Positions 52,930 to 61,652 of a stretch of 64,000 nt of DNA are shown here, one piece after another. The DNA lies in assembly GCF_028745505.1 (NCBI RefSeq), contig NZ_JAQZZL010000002.1:744001-808000 (forward strand). The letters are read 5' to 3'. Within the stretch, counting starts at the first letter, position 1. Every line of letters starts with the position of its first letter. Made by a program: the position numbers and the translations under genes. Under the pieces are notes generated by a model. It did no database searches. It was not told the origin of the DNA and saw only the letters and a program-made list of their open reading frames with translations. This stretch comes from Lentisphaera marina (lineage in GTDB: Bacteria; Verrucomicrobiota; Lentisphaeria; Lentisphaerales; Lentisphaeraceae).

Positions 52930-54360
52930 ATGACTAAAAAAATTTACAGCATCATTTTGGCTTGCTTATGGCTGAGCTTATCTAGTACAGCAAGTAATGT
53001 TCCCGATTTGCGAACTTGGCATATTGATGAGGGCAAAGCTAGTCATAAATTTATGATTGAAGCGCAAGGAGAATTTCGTCTAGGATTTGTACGTTCCATG
53101 AATTATGGCTTGTCCGAGTGGTACGACCTACATCTTGACCCTGAGGCCAAAAGTAACCTAACTCGCAGAGATTTGGGTGAAGCAGCCAATGGTTTTCAAG
53201 GGGCTTTATTTAATCAGGTCATTAATCCCCATGATGTTATTGCCCATATTGGTTTGGCAGGTACGCGCTTTAAAGATGAACCGCGCAATTTTAAAATCAT
53301 CGAGAATAATGCACGACGAGTGATTGTTGAAGCGACTTATTTTACCATGTTATCTTCAACCGTGACTAAGGATTTTAAATTAAAAACCCGTTACGTGATT
53401 TATCCTACGGGCCGCATTTATATACATAATACGATGATCTTTTTAAATGATTATACATTAACTACCTGGCGTCACGCAACAATTAGTTTGGGCGATCCCC
53501 AGCATTATGCGTACGGCTCGAAAGAGAAAGGAACTGTAGAAGTCAGTGGGAAGAATAAACTTCGTAATTCAGAGGCTAATTGGAAACCAGGAAGTTTAAA
53601 AAATATGGTCTTACAGCAACCTAAATGGAATAGCTGGTTGATCTTGGACAATACCGAGACTGAATTGACTATTGGCCAGCAAATTGGTGGTAGAGATCCT
53701 CTAAAATCAGGAACCTATGATATAGGTTCTCATGAAACGATTTATGGTTGGCTGCGAGGGGATAATAATACTAACCCTACTTCTTGGAGCAAGGATGAAT
53801 CGAAATTTTGTTTTACTTACTGGGATAAAACGACTCCCGAACCCTACAGGGATTATTCGCGAGCAAGTATTTTGTTGGCTCCTTCGCCAGAGAACGAAAT
53901 CAAGGGTACATCGCGACTTCATAGTTGGATAGGTTTTAAGCGTCAGTATTTTGGTGGAGACTTTAAGATTAGTCGAAAAAAGGGTGAAGAAATTCACCAG
54001 CATTATTTAATGCAACTTGGTGCTGAAAATAGTAAATTATTACCCAATATACGCAAGAAAGAAGTGGGCGCAATTTATGCGAATCCTTACCTAAATCCAC
54101 AAGAAGATTTATCTTTTGATCGCAAAGACGGCGTCTATCTCGTGAACTTGCAGCAAGGTGCGGAATTTTCAGTACAGCGTCAAGACAGCAAGCCAGTATT
54201 ACTCTGTACAGGTGCTGGGGGCGAGCCAAAAATAAGTTTGAACGAGAAGATACTCCTTGCCGGTAAGGACTATTTGTCAATGAAAACAGATAAAGGCTAC
54301 TTGATTCAATTTCTAAGTGACTGGAAAGAGAGCGAGCTTTATAAGCTTCGACTTAAGTAA
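52930..54360 (+). CDS. Secreted hypothetical protein, 476 aa
   Basis: Not recognised with certainty. The signal peptide is about 1-21 (MTKKIYSIILACLWLSLSSTA). The body is rich in Trp, Tyr and Arg with alternating strands (EFRLGFVRSMNYGLSEWYDL; TRYVIYPTGRIYIHNTMIFLNDYTLTTW), consistent with a large beta-sandwich such as occurs in polysaccharide lyases or glycan-binding proteins. No known catalytic motif was seen. Several His/Tyr/Arg pairs (RLHSWIGFKRQYFGG) could form a glycan site. It heads a run of co-directional secreted genes ending at the heparinase II/III-like gene. It starts 129 nt beyond the hairpin cluster. Confidence 0.7.
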   Translation: MTKKIYSIILACLWLSLSSTASNVPDLRTWHIDEGKASHKFMIEAQGEFRLGFVRSMNYGLSEWYDLHLDPEAKSNLTRRDLGEAANGFQGALFNQVINPHDVIAHIGLAGTRFKDEPRNFKIIENNARRVIVEATYFTMLSSTVTKDFKLKTRYVIYPTGRIYIHNTMIFLNDYTLTTWRHATISLGDPQHYAYGSKEKGTVEVSGKNKLRNSEANWKPGSLKNMVLQQPKWNSWLILDNTETELTIGQQIGGRDPLKSGTYDIGSHETIYGWLRGDNNTNPTSWSKDESKFCFTYWDKTTPEPYRDYSRASILLAPSPENEIKGTSRLHSWIGFKRQYFGGDFKISRKKGEEIHQHYLMQLGAENSKLLPNIRKKEVGAIYANPYLNPQEDLSFDRKDGVYLVNLQQGAEFSVQRQDSKPVLLCTGAGGEPKISLNEKILLAGKDYLSMKTDKGYLIQFLSDWKESELYKLRLK

Positions 54361-54385
54361 TTGACCTTCATTAATCCACAGTGCC

Positions 54386-55942
54386 ATGAATAAGCTGATC
54401 TTGATGATAAAAGAATTACATGATAGTGCGTTTGTAAGTCAATACAGTGCGAATGGATTTAGTCATGATTTTTCTGATATAGAGAAGAAACGGCAGGGGT
54501 CGGCCTCCTCACTCTTAGCTAGGCTTTCCTACTTATTCTTGCTTTGCATGGGCAGCACCTCATTACATTCAGGTGAAATCATTGATCTAGCACATTCAGA
54601 GATCCTATTTGACTTTGAGAGTGATATTAGTCATTCTTGGTTGAATCAAAATTTGAAAGGATATAGTGAAGGGAAAGTCACAATCGAGACCTCTGATCAA
54701 CATCTAACAAGTGGATCAAAAAGTTTAAAATTGACTTTCCCTGAAGGACACTTGCCTAGTGTTTACACGGAAAAGATTGCGATTGCAGATTGGAGTCAGT
54801 ACAAAACACTCTGTGCCGATGTCTTTTTAGAAAGGGATTCCCTAGTGGTCTTCAGGGCACTTCAGGAGAAAAGTACCCGGGATAATGGCTGGGATGGATA
54901 CATGGGGCGCTTTGAAAGAGCCGCCCTTATGAAAAAAGGACATCATACTATGGTGGCTCTTTTAAACCACAAGCGTGATCATCAGTTTCGTCCTAAATAC
55001 GGCGCAGTCATTCGTTTTGAAATCGCTTTATATGATGCGCAGCAAGGGGAATCCATTTTTATTGATAATATTCGCCTCTCAAAAGACCTTCCAAAGGCCA
55101 AGGATATTCCCTTATCTCAGCTCAATGAATACATCCCCACACGAGGAGAATTATTTGAGCTTATGGGAATGAATAGCAAAGTAAAAGATTTTGCGGACTT
55201 AGCAGAGCGCGTCAAAGGCAAGTGGGAAAAACCATATGAGCGTTCAGTTGAAGAAGTGGAAGCCTCATTTATTGAGAAATATAATGAAATTGTAAAAGAA
55301 TACCCCAAGGCGAAATTAGCCATTCTGAGAAATGGGCAAAAGGCTTTTGATCGTGCGGACATGAACAAAAGCTACGAGGGTTGGGATGATACCTATATTA
55401 CCTGCCATGAGCCCGAGAGTATGCTGATGTACTCAGGCTTGGTGAATCATGGCAAAGCTCCCATGTATGAAATGTTTATGAGACATAGGTCGGCATTAAT
55501 GAGGGTCGATTTATCTCATCTCCCCAAGGAAAGTAAAATTCATCATGCTTCTTTGTTGGTGTGTAGAACGTCTCGATTTGAGCCCTCACGTTCTCACTTA
55601 AACCCCAATCTTTGGGTTGTGGAACTCTGTAACCGTCCATGGGTGGAAGATGAAGCCAATGCTTTTCAGTTCGCGAAACATAAGTATTGGAATAACTACA
55701 GTGGTAGAAATTGGGATGGCGAAAACCCTGACTCATTGCCCATTTATGCGGCTCATGGTCCAGGGCAGGGCCAGACCAATGTTTGGGATATGACTGAAGT
55801 GACAAGGAAATGGCTTAAGGGTGATATTGCTAATCACGGATTTTGGTTATATGGCGACTCGAAAGACTGGTTGCTGAGTGCTCACTATAGCGAAAGTAAT
55901 GAACTTAATAAAAGGCCCACATTATATGTCATTTATGAATAA
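54386..55942 (+). CDS. Exported protein with CBM-like and DNRLRE-like domains
   Basis: A 518-aa protein. The first 47 residues are an unusual hydrophilic extension ahead of a hydrophobic span (about 46-62, RLSYLFLLCMGSTSLHSG), so the true start may lie further in, but no better codon with a ribosome site is visible. Residues about 70-230 (ILFDFESDISHSWL... FIDNIRLSKDLP) look like a carbohydrate-binding jelly roll. Residues about 380-518 (ALMRVDLSHLPKESKIHHASLLV...VWDMTEVTRKWLKGDIANHGFWLYG) resemble a DNRLRE-type domain of surface proteins. A helical stretch lies between (SVEEVEASFIEKYNEIVKEYPKAKL). The probable role is binding the substrate outside the cell; the catalytic part, if any, is unknown. 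Confidence 0.65.
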   Translation: MNKLILMIKELHDSAFVSQYSANGFSHDFSDIEKKRQGSASSLLARLSYLFLLCMGSTSLHSGEIIDLAHSEILFDFESDISHSWLNQNLKGYSEGKVTIETSDQHLTSGSKSLKLTFPEGHLPSVYTEKIAIADWSQYKTLCADVFLERDSLVVFRALQEKSTRDNGWDGYMGRFERAALMKKGHHTMVALLNHKRDHQFRPKYGAVIRFEIALYDAQQGESIFIDNIRLSKDLPKAKDIPLSQLNEYIPTRGELFELMGMNSKVKDFADLAERVKGKWEKPYERSVEEVEASFIEKYNEIVKEYPKAKLAILRNGQKAFDRADMNKSYEGWDDTYITCHEPESMLMYSGLVNHGKAPMYEMFMRHRSALMRVDLSHLPKESKIHHASLLVCRTSRFEPSRSHLNPNLWVVELCNRPWVEDEANAFQFAKHKYWNNYSGRNWDGENPDSLPIYAAHGPGQGQTNVWDMTEVTRKWLKGDIANHGFWLYGDSKDWLLSAHYSESNELNKRPTLYVIYE

Positions 55943-55993
55943 AAAGAATCAGCTCTTTCGCAAACAAGTCAAATCATATATACTGGAATTATT

Positions 55994-57883
55994 ATGAGAT
56001 ACTTCGGCATAAAACAAAAAATTCTTGGCTTCTTCTTGCCCGCACTCGGGTTCATTAGCTTGAACCTACAGGCTGAGCTCATCACCAGCCAAAGTGATGG
56101 GAAGTGGGGGGATAAATCAACTTGGGATTCGAGTTCCATACCGAAGCTTGGTGACCAAATTATTATCAATCATCATGTGGAAGTTCACGGCAAAAAGGAA
56201 ATCGGGCATTCTCCTAAGACGGTAGATGCGGAAGCCGCTATAATTATCCAAGATACAGGGAAACTCGAGCTTAAAAAAAGCTCAACTTTGCTTTCCAGAG
56301 GTGGCGTATTTGTCCATGGATCTTTAGTTTTAGCCGAAAATACGGATTTTCAAATAAATGCTGAGGGGGCAGGTGATGAAATTTCTTACCCCTTATGTCT
56401 TTCACCGACAAAAGAAGGTTTAGGCAAACTTATTCTTCGTGGCAGAAAAAATCAATTAGCCAAAATTTCTAGCGTTCCCCTCAATCGAGCTTTCATTACA
56501 GATGGCCATCGTGTGAAAAAACAGCAGGGTGGCTCATTTTATCGCTTTCCAGTAAAAGGGGGCAGTATTGATGCGGAATACGCGCATTTTTATGGGCTGG
56601 GTAATGATAAAGAACCTGCATGGCAATACTCCCAGAAAGATGGTATGGTCCTTAGAATCTTGCATTCTCTTTTCGAAAAATCGGGAAGGATTGAACCACG
56701 AGCACTGGCAAAAATTAAATTGAATATCGAGTACACAAAATGGCAGGACTCACTTCCCCTCAGTGAAAAAGATGTCGGTCGAGCGAAAGCTTTATTCAGG
56801 ACCTCTGCCAAAGCGGGATCCGATTGTACCATCCGATTTTGTGATTTCGATGAATTAGTTTCCTTGTCAATGTGCTTCGGCTACAGTATAGAAGACTCTA
56901 TTTTCAGGAAGGGTATCGTCCGTTATCAAGGGAAATGGCATGAGGGTGACCTCAAGAGTTTTGAACGGAATTTAGTTCGTTGGCCCGAGAAATATAGCAA
57001 GGGTGGTATCAGGTTAGCTTATGGCGAGACCTTCAAAGACTGTATCTTTATTCAAGATTATCAAAGCCACAATAATCCCCACTTTATGCATGTTGCGGGA
57101 AAAACGGGCATTGCCAAACTCAGTGGATGTATTTTCTGGTTTACGGGTCCCAATGACTTTAGTTTTGGTCCAGAAGGAGATGGCCCCATGACCGGGAGCG
57201 CTGACTACGGAAGTGTTGAAGATAATAAATTCATCATTGAGAAATGTATCATGATGCCCAATAGTTTGGGGCCGAATAAGGCTAGAAATTTATCTGCAAA
57301 TCTGACAAGTGGAATTTTTGGGACGACCAATAGCACTGTCATCCTTAAAAGAAACACCGCTTTTTCCAGTGGATCGGGGGGCGTCTGTATCGGAGAGACG
57401 AATCCCACAGTGAAAGGAGCACTAACTTATGTAAAATCTAATCTTTTTGTCGGTAGTGAAAAGTATGATGGCATCAAAGTTCACGATTTTCACTTGGGGG
57501 TCAAGGGGGCAGTTCGAGCTCAAGATTGTGATTATAATGTCGGCTATCGCCTTAGAAAAGGCAGTAATTATGTTCAGGGCAAAACGGGCAAAGGTTATAA
57601 TGACCTAAAACTCGTGGGAGATCTCGATATTGGGAAACATGATATCGATGATATTGACCCCGTCTTTGTCGACCCCTTTAGGACCCCATATACTTGGTCA
57701 AGTTCCCTTAAAGGAGATGGCACTATGGTTGATGCGATGAATCAAATGATGCCTACTGGGACTCGCAAGGTTCAGGATTTGTTAAACTATCTTCGCGAAG
57801 GCTTTCGCCCACAAAACCAGAAATTGAAAAATGCTGGTGATCCCGAGGACGGAAGTCCAGATGTCGGCGCAGTGGATTTATAA
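55994..57883 (+). CDS. Secreted G8/beta-helix protein, paralogue 2
   Basis: A 629-aa exported protein. The signal peptide is about 1-26. It then has a G8-like beta-domain (SDGKWGDKSTWDSSSIPKLGDQIIINHHVEV) and the right-handed beta-helix shared with the gene at 50017: GETNP repeats (GGVCIGETNPTVKGA), GKHDIDDIDPVF, FRTPYTWSSSLKGDG, LREGFRPQNQKL and DVGAVDL. Length and order match paralogue 1, but the N-terminal 100 residues are replaced by the G8 domain. It may be a glycan-binding or glycan-cleaving surface protein. It is encoded 22 nt before the heparinase-like gene. Confidence 0.75.
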   Translation: MRYFGIKQKILGFFLPALGFISLNLQAELITSQSDGKWGDKSTWDSSSIPKLGDQIIINHHVEVHGKKEIGHSPKTVDAEAAIIIQDTGKLELKKSSTLLSRGGVFVHGSLVLAENTDFQINAEGAGDEISYPLCLSPTKEGLGKLILRGRKNQLAKISSVPLNRAFITDGHRVKKQQGGSFYRFPVKGGSIDAEYAHFYGLGNDKEPAWQYSQKDGMVLRILHSLFEKSGRIEPRALAKIKLNIEYTKWQDSLPLSEKDVGRAKALFRTSAKAGSDCTIRFCDFDELVSLSMCFGYSIEDSIFRKGIVRYQGKWHEGDLKSFERNLVRWPEKYSKGGIRLAYGETFKDCIFIQDYQSHNNPHFMHVAGKTGIAKLSGCIFWFTGPNDFSFGPEGDGPMTGSADYGSVEDNKFIIEKCIMMPNSLGPNKARNLSANLTSGIFGTTNSTVILKRNTAFSSGSGGVCIGETNPTVKGALTYVKSNLFVGSEKYDGIKVHDFHLGVKGAVRAQDCDYNVGYRLRKGSNYVQGKTGKGYNDLKLVGDLDIGKHDIDDIDPVFVDPFRTPYTWSSSLKGDGTMVDAMNQMMPTGTRKVQDLLNYLREGFRPQNQKLKNAGDPEDGSPDVGAVDL

Positions 57884-57904
57884 TAGTAAAATGGATTTAG
57901 GAAA

Positions 57905-60217
57905 GTGAAAAAAATACTATTCCTAGTGTGTGGCTTGCTGATGTCGACCTTAGCGGCAGAAACGAAAATTCATCCTCAACACCCACGATTGTTGTTTAGG
58001 GAAGCAGATTTGGAGTGGATTCGGGAAAAGTGTAAAAAAGAACCTTATGCAAGTGTATACCAAGCGATGAAGTCCTGGGCAGATAGACATGTGGGCTCAA
58101 AGTCATCTAAAGAAGATATGACCATATATGGCTTCTTGTATCAAATTGAAAATGATAAGTCTTACTTAGAAGAAGCGAAGCGCCGTTTGATGGAGGCCTC
58201 CAATCATGAACTTCAGTTTCTTAAGCCCACCTATGAAATGAAGTACACCTATGACTTAATTTATAATGGTCTGGATAAGAAAGATCAGGCTTTTTTAGCG
58301 CAAAAATTATTAGCCATGCATGTGAGTAACCCCTATAAGCCAGATGTCATGGGGATTCACCAGATCTGTAATGAAGGCTCATCGACCCTAGCGGTCTGGG
58401 GGGATGAAGGTGTGGATATGGAGATGCTTAAAAAACGTTTTCAAAAGGAACGAGATGCTTACCTAGACAGGAATTTTAGAGTGGGGAACACAATTGCTCA
58501 GCGTTGGGGTGGTTGGCATAGAAGTTTCGAGTGCCGTTGCTGGAGAAAATATATTCCACGTTTTGCTGAGATGTGGTTAAATGCAACTGGGGAAGATACT
58601 TTTGACAATCCCTTGATTCGATCCCAAGGGGCTTGGTATTTATATCACACACTTCCAGGCTTTAAAGATCACAAAAATTTTCGCATTATTCCAGATAGTT
58701 ATACAGCATTTGGTCAAGGCAATGATTACAACGATTGGGATAATCCTTTGATTTTGGCCAAACGTTTGAATGAAGGTCTTTCTCAGTGGTGGTGGCAGCA
58801 ACCCTTGTCGAGAAATCAGATTTGGGGATATGGCGCGTATAGGATTTTTTTTGTGAATTTGAGTTTAGAGAATTTACGCGAAAAGGATATCGATCGTTTG
58901 GCGCAGACGGGGATTTTTTGGCGTATTATTTTATATCATGAACAAGAAGTGGAGACAGTATCTCCAGAGAAGTTTCCAGAAGATGCCTATCACGAGGGGA
59001 TGGGCTTAGTAAGTATGAGATCGAGTTGGCAAGATGATGCCGCATTTGGCTTTTTTCACTGCGGTAGAATTGCTTCCGGGAAACCCGATGATTTAGATAA
59101 TAATAATTTCTTCATCTATCGCAATGGCTACTTAGCTACGGATGGCTGGCCAAGGGGTAAAACGGCGCATTACGGTTATGAATGGGATAATTATCGACGT
59201 CGTACCATTGCGCATAATTTGATTACAGTTTATGACCCCGACGAACCCTTAGAAAACTTTTATAGTCAATATGCACGAGTTAACGTGCCTACGCATACGG
59301 CGGGTAAAGTAGAATCAAATGATGGAGGCCAGCTTGGTCAGCACGTTCTTGAGCTAGACCCCAATTTACACCCTTGGAAAGAAGAGAAAGCCACTAATAT
59401 TTATAAGCAGAATGGCTTTATTCGAGCTTTTCGTTCTAGCCCTGAATACACCTACACTCTAGGAGATGCGACTGAGTCCTATTCAGCTCATAAACTCGAA
59501 GCTTTCACCCGTGAATTTGTCTTTTTAAAACCGGGGATATTCGTGGTCTTTGATCGTGTCGTCAGTAATAAGAAGGAATTTAAAAAGACCTGGCATATTC
59601 ACCCCATGGAAAAGCCTGAGATTAATGGCAAAGATTTTAAATGGAAGGCATTCCGACCCAAAGCAGCTTATAGTAATAAATCCCCCTTAGGTTGGCTTGC
59701 AGGGACAACTTTATTGCCGAAAGAGTCAAGTACAGAACTTATTGGCGGCAAAGGCAAAGAATGTTGGGTTGATGGTAAGAATTATCATACCGTTCGCGGT
59801 GAGGATATCAGTCGGGGACACTTCACGAAACAAGATGAGGAAGAATGGAAAAATTCTTGGCGTATAGATATACGCGATAAAAATGAGGAAAAAGAAACTT
59901 TCTTCCTCCATGTTTTACAGACTTTTCCAGATGAGCCTGAAAAACTTGCTCAAGTCAAATTACTTGAAGAAAGTAATTCTTACGGGGTCCGCATCGAAGA
60001 TGAAGGGAAAGTTTGGGAACTCACTTTTAATAAAGATGGTGGGGGTAAGGGAAAAATTTCACTCAAACAAGACGGCAAAAGCATTATCTCTGAGCACTTA
60101 CCAAGTAAAGTAGAAGATACTTATAAGGCTTGGGAAAAAGATCCGCGATATGAGAACTGGATTCGTGACAAGCGTTACCGCTTGGTAATCCCCCAAGAAG
60201 ATTTCATCAAAGAATAA
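57905..60217 (+). CDS. Secreted heparinase II/III-like polysaccharide lyase
   Basis: A 770-aa exported protein starting at GTG 57905 behind AGGA. The signal peptide is about 1-18 (MKKILFLVCGLLMSTLAA). The N-terminal half is an alpha-helical (alpha/alpha)-toroid (HPRLLFREADLEWIREKCKKEPY; ICNEGSSTLAVWG; RWGGWHRSFECRCW). The C-terminal half is the Hepar_II_III beta-sandwich with AYHEGMGLVSMRSSWQDDAAFGFFHCG and RRRTIAHNLITVYDPDE. Tyr, His, Arg and Asn typical of the active site are present. It should cleave a uronic-acid polysaccharide by beta-elimination; the substrate is not known. It ends at a bidirectional terminator. Confidence 0.85.
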   Translation: MKKILFLVCGLLMSTLAAETKIHPQHPRLLFREADLEWIREKCKKEPYASVYQAMKSWADRHVGSKSSKEDMTIYGFLYQIENDKSYLEEAKRRLMEASNHELQFLKPTYEMKYTYDLIYNGLDKKDQAFLAQKLLAMHVSNPYKPDVMGIHQICNEGSSTLAVWGDEGVDMEMLKKRFQKERDAYLDRNFRVGNTIAQRWGGWHRSFECRCWRKYIPRFAEMWLNATGEDTFDNPLIRSQGAWYLYHTLPGFKDHKNFRIIPDSYTAFGQGNDYNDWDNPLILAKRLNEGLSQWWWQQPLSRNQIWGYGAYRIFFVNLSLENLREKDIDRLAQTGIFWRIILYHEQEVETVSPEKFPEDAYHEGMGLVSMRSSWQDDAAFGFFHCGRIASGKPDDLDNNNFFIYRNGYLATDGWPRGKTAHYGYEWDNYRRRTIAHNLITVYDPDEPLENFYSQYARVNVPTHTAGKVESNDGGQLGQHVLELDPNLHPWKEEKATNIYKQNGFIRAFRSSPEYTYTLGDATESYSAHKLEAFTREFVFLKPGIFVVFDRVVSNKKEFKKTWHIHPMEKPEINGKDFKWKAFRPKAAYSNKSPLGWLAGTTLLPKESSTELIGGKGKECWVDGKNYHTVRGEDISRGHFTKQDEEEWKNSWRIDIRDKNEEKETFFLHVLQTFPDEPEKLAQVKLLEESNSYGVRIEDEGKVWELTFNKDGGGKGKISLKQDGKSIISEHLPSKVEDTYKAWEKDPRYENWIRDKRYRLVIPQEDFIKE

Positions 60218-60247
60218 AAAAAGCCCGTGAAGGTTCACGGGCTTTTT
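60216..60247. terminator. Bidirectional terminator between convergent genes
   Basis: GCCCGTGA-AGGT-TCACGGGC (60223-60242) flanked by an A run (60216-60222) and TTTTT (60243-60247). It serves both the lyase and the opposite-strand sulfatase, whose stop codons lie 5 and 25 nt away. Confidence 0.92.
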
Positions 60248-60272
60248 GATGTGTGCTATTTCTTGCGAAAAA

Positions 60273-61652
60273 TTATTTCTTTGAAAAGAGGGGGAATTCA
60301 GTTGAGGGAGTACGACTGGCATCCATTTCTTTTTCGAGCTTCTGAACGATCTCGGGGTACTGTTGAGCGAGGTTGTTTTGCTCTGCAGGATCTTTTTTGA
60401 GGTTGAAGAGTAGAGTTTTCTTCTTATCGGGATTATTGATGAAGAGTTTGATGAGCTTCCAGTCACCCATGCGCAGCGCACGCTTACTTTCGTGAAGGTC
60501 GATTTCCCAATAGAGGCTACGGTGAGCCGGCTGAGAACCTTTGGCGAAAAGTGTTGGTGTCATTGAAATGCCATTGATATCAGCAGGTGCTTTGGCATCT
60601 GCGATGTCCGCAAAAGTAGGAAGGATATCCCAGAAAGCTGAGATATGATTGGATTCAGTGCCAGCTTTAATTTTTCCGGGCCAGCGCACGATAAATGGTG
60701 TGCGAATACCCCCTTCATAAAAATCGCGTTTGTGACCTGTGAAAACCCCATTAGAACCAAAGAACTCGGGATCAGCACCGCCTTCGATATGTGAACCATT
60801 ATCGGAAGAAAACATAACAATTGTATTATCATCAATACCAAGTTCTTTGAGTAAATCCATAAGAACACCAATGTCTTTGTCCATGCGAGTCACCATGCCT
60901 GCAAACGCCGTTCTTGGCTTTTCTTGAGGGTAGTAGAATTTGTTACCTTTAAAAGTTTTTGTTTCTTTGATTTTACCATCATACTGAGCCATGGAATCCG
61001 CGGGGACATCGAGGTCAGCGTGGGGAATGATTTCCGCTAGGTAAAGGAAGAAAGGTTGCTTGTTTTTAGCGTGCTTACGGACAAAATCTTCGGCTTCGCG
61101 ATGAATAATGTCATGAGCATAAACTTTGCCTTTGAGCATTACTTTTTTATCATTTTTCCAAAGGAAGTCGGGGTAGTAGTGATGCGCGTGCTTTTGGCAT
61201 TTGAAGCCGTAGAATTCATCGACGCCATGGAGCGCGGGATTACCACTATTATGTGTGTAACCAAGCCCCCATTTACCAAATACACCTGTTGCGTAACCCG
61301 CATTTTTAAGCATGGTAGGAATACTCTGAGTTCCGGCAGCTAAAGGCGTTTGACCAAACTCGTATTTGCCGTTGGGAGAATTGGCACGAATTTGTGCGTA
61401 ACCTGATGTTTTGCCTGTAAGTAGAACAGATCTAGAGGGCGCGCAAACTGTCGAACCCGAGTAGTGTTGATGAAACTTCATGCCCTCGGCAGCCATTTGA
61501 TCTAGGTGAGGGGTTTTGATGATCTTTTGGCCATAAGTTCCTAGATCACCAATCCCAAGATCATCTGCAAGGATGTAGATGATGTTTGGCTTCTCAGAGG
61601 CCATGGTGCAAAAGCCCAGCATGAGAAGAAAACTGAAGAAGTAGTTAATCAT
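60273..61652 (-). CDS. Secreted arylsulfatase-type sulfatase
   Basis: A 459-aa type I sulfatase. The signal peptide is MINYFFSFLLMLGFCTMA. Metal and active-site motifs are ADDLGIGDLG (Asp30-Asp31), TPHLDQMAAEGMKFHQHYSGSTVCAPSRSVLLTG (Cys70, for formylglycine), ATGVFGKWGLG, and the C-terminal MFSSDNGSHIEGG. The CAPSR motif and layout suit the arylsulfatase A family. It should remove sulfate from glycan ends in the periplasm. It overlaps the GH27 gene by 4 nt (ATGA), so the two are co-translated and may act on a sulfated galactose. Confidence 0.94.
   Translation of the reverse strand: MINYFFSFLLMLGFCTMASEKPNIIYILADDLGIGDLGTYGQKIIKTPHLDQMAAEGMKFHQHYSGSTVCAPSRSVLLTGKTSGYAQIRANSPNGKYEFGQTPLAAGTQSIPTMLKNAGYATGVFGKWGLGYTHNSGNPALHGVDEFYGFKCQKHAHHYYPDFLWKNDKKVMLKGKVYAHDIIHREAEDFVRKHAKNKQPFFLYLAEIIPHADLDVPADSMAQYDGKIKETKTFKGNKFYYPQEKPRTAFAGMVTRMDKDIGVLMDLLKELGIDDNTIVMFSSDNGSHIEGGADPEFFGSNGVFTGHKRDFYEGGIRTPFIVRWPGKIKAGTESNHISAFWDILPTFADIADAKAPADINGISMTPTLFAKGSQPAHRSLYWEIDLHESKRALRMGDWKLIKLFINNPDKKKTLLFNLKKDPAEQNNLAQQYPEIVQKLEKEMDASRTPSTEFPLFSKK

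Noticed and set aside
60098-60481. 127-aa minus-strand ORF over the terminator between lyase and sulfatase
   Set aside because: It spans a bidirectional terminator and overlaps two recognised genes out of frame.
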